From an uncultured Flavobacteriales bacterium (lineage in GTDB: Bacteria; Bacteroidota; Bacteroidia; Flavobacteriales_D; Sanyastnellaceae): a stretch of 6,264 nucleotides of DNA. The notes under the pieces were generated by a model. It was not told the origin of the DNA. It ran no database searches and saw only the letters and a program-made list of their open reading frames with translations. The translations under genes were made by a program, and so were the position numbers. The first letter of the stretch is position 1. Each line of letters begins with the position of its first letter. Positions 5,194 to 6,264 of the stretch are shown one piece after another. The DNA lies in assembly GCA_913057815.1 (NCBI GenBank), contig CAJXOV010000144.1, positions 1-6,264 of the forward strand, in the 5' to 3' direction.

Positions 5194-6217
5194 ATGAATC
5201 ACGTCATAACTCTAATTTTTGGTTTTTTATTATTGAATTCCTGTCAAAATGGGCCAAAACAGTTGGAGGATCCTGTATTAAATAGAGCCATCCTAGATTA
5301 TACTGAATTTGTAAATCCTTTAATTGGAACTAGTAAAATGGGACATGTTTTCCCAGGAGCTACAGCACCTTTCGGTATGGTTCAATTAAGTCCTCAAACT
5401 AATTTTGAAGTTATGTTCAAAAAGGACGGAAGCTATAATTCTGAGACGTATGAATATTGTGCAGGTTACCAATACCGTGACACGTCCATTATTGGTTTTG
5501 CCCATACTAACTTTAGTGGCACAGGTCACTCAGATTTAGGTGACTTTTTGGTTATGCCCACCACAGGAGATTTAATCCTCGACCCAGTAAAAACTAAAGA
5601 TGATGAAAAAGGGTTTTATTCGGTATTTTCTCATGAAAGTGAGGAAGCTTCTCCAGGTTATTATAAAGTCGATTTAGATAGTTATAATATTCAAGCAGAG
5701 TTGACTTCTACCGAGCGTGTTGGCTTTCATAAATATACTTTTCCAGAAACCTCAGAAGCTCACATTATTCTAGATATGGTGTATAATGTTTATCATCATG
5801 ATGATAAAAATGTATGGACTTTTATAAGAGTAGAAAATGATTCATTGGTTACGGGTTATAGACAAACTAAAGGCTGGGCTAGAGATAAAAAAATTTTTTT
5901 CGCGTTGCAATTCTCAAAACCATGCAAAAGCTATGGTCATAAGAAATACGATGACATTCGTTATGATGGCTTTTATAGGAGATTTAATCAAGAGGAGAAT
6001 TTTCCGGAAATTGCTGGAAAAGACATTCGTGCGTACTTTAATTTTGATACAGAAAATGGTGAAGAAATTATGATGAAGTTTGCACTTTCGTCTGTTAGTT
6101 CAGCTGGAGCCCTTAATAATTTGGAGTCTGAAATTCCTCACTGGGATTTTGATACAACCAAACAAGACACTAAGGACAAATGGAACATGGAATTGTCTAA
6201 AATAGAAGTAACTACTT
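5194..6217 (+). CDS. GH92 alpha-mannosidase-like lipoprotein, N-terminal part only
   Basis: The frame starts at ATG 5194 with a lipoprotein signal peptide (hydrophobic ITLIFGFLLL, lipobox LNSC, acylated Cys17). Residues 36-341 match the N-terminal beta-sandwich domain of GH92: VNPLIGT (40-46), GHVFPGATAPFGMVQLSPQ (50-68) and GFAHTNFSGTGHSDLGDFL (101-119), which are family hallmarks. GH92 enzymes are calcium-dependent exo-alpha-mannosidases, often acting on alpha-1,2-mannosides of N-glycans or yeast mannan. They are usually over 700 residues long, and the catalytic acid and base lie in the missing C-terminal domain, so linkage specificity cannot be judged. As a lipoprotein it should sit in the outer membrane or periplasm. 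The gene is cut by the sequence end, not by a stop or frameshift: real sequence stops at 6217, after 341 full codons, and the open frame continues 16 false residues into adapter. No other start gives the lipobox. Confidence 0.9.
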
Positions 6218-6264
6218 CTGTCTCTTATACACATCTCCGAGCCCACGAGACCTCTCTACATCTC
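6218..6264 (+). other. Illumina Nextera adapter read-through (artefact)
   Basis: Positions 6218-6236 are CTGTCTCTTATACACATCT, the 19-base Tn5 mosaic end used in Nextera libraries. Positions 6237-6251 are CCGAGCCCACGAGAC, the i7-side adapter. Positions 6252-6259, CTCTCTAC, are an 8-base index that I recall as Nextera N707. Positions 6260-6264, ATCTC, begin the flow-cell tail. All four parts are in the correct order and orientation for a read running out of a short insert. The block is not genomic; translated in the GH92 frame it gives SVSYTHLRAHETSLHL. Confidence 0.98.

Noticed and set aside
5837..6073. 78-codon plus-strand open frame
   Set aside because: Out-of-frame shadow within the GH92 gene, whose frame has strong family motifs across the same bases.
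1706..6217. Complete polysaccharide utilisation locus
   Set aside because: No SusC/SusD genes, sugar-responsive regulator or transporter are present in the window.
1..6217. CRISPR array, tRNA/rRNA gene, insertion sequence or toxin-antitoxin/defence system
   Set aside because: I looked for regularly spaced repeats, conserved RNA gene sequences, transposase motifs and small paired genes on both strands and saw none.
6218..6236. Tn5/IS50 mosaic end suggesting a transposon insertion in the GH92 gene
   Set aside because: It is followed directly by the i7-side adapter, an index and flow-cell tail bases, so it is library adapter, not a natural insertion.

Overview
The window looks like an AT-rich fragment of a Bacteroidota genome, most likely from a free-living Flavobacteriia-type organism. 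The evidence is the low GC content, three exported proteins ending in (or running into) type IX secretion system (T9SS) C-terminal sorting domains, Bacteroidota-style TAnnTTTG promoter elements without clear Shine-Dalgarno sites, and a GH16 plus GH92 glycosidase pair. The genus cannot be named from the sequence.

Layout. Minus strand, 1-1202: a secreted beta-propeller-like protein whose 3' end runs off the left edge just as its T9SS tail begins. A 133-base divergent intergenic region follows. All remaining genes are on the plus strand: a 74-residue two-helix membrane protein of the PLDc_N type (1336-1560); a secreted GH16 beta-glucanase with an N-terminal beta-sandwich-like region and a T9SS tail (1706-3313); a secreted thioredoxin-fold protein with a CPGC motif and a divergent T9SS tail (3466-4239); a membrane-anchored protein made almost entirely of short Ile/Val-Pro beta-strand repeats, which I do not recognise (4362-5123); and the N-terminal part of a GH92 alpha-mannosidase-like lipoprotein (5194-6217).

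The right edge is not biological. Positions 6218-6264 match the Illumina Nextera read-through adapter: the transposase mosaic end, the i7-side adapter, an 8-base index and the first bases of the flow-cell tail. The GH92 frame stays open through it and gains a false C-terminus containing VSYTHLRAHET. The window is therefore probably a contig that ends at 6217, with an untrimmed adapter.

Function. The genes fit an outward-facing polysaccharide and glycan-degrading lifestyle: GH16 would cut beta-glucans such as laminarin, GH92 would trim alpha-mannosides, and the T9SS would deliver the tailed proteins to the cell surface or medium. No SusC/SusD pair, transposase, CRISPR array, RNA gene or defence system is visible, so this is not a demonstrable polysaccharide utilisation locus. 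I do not see a convincing new multi-gene system. The most novel-looking element is the Ile/Val-Pro repeat protein. Other points worth checking are a probable frame slip at a T7 tract in the GH16 signal peptide and several inverted repeats at gene starts.
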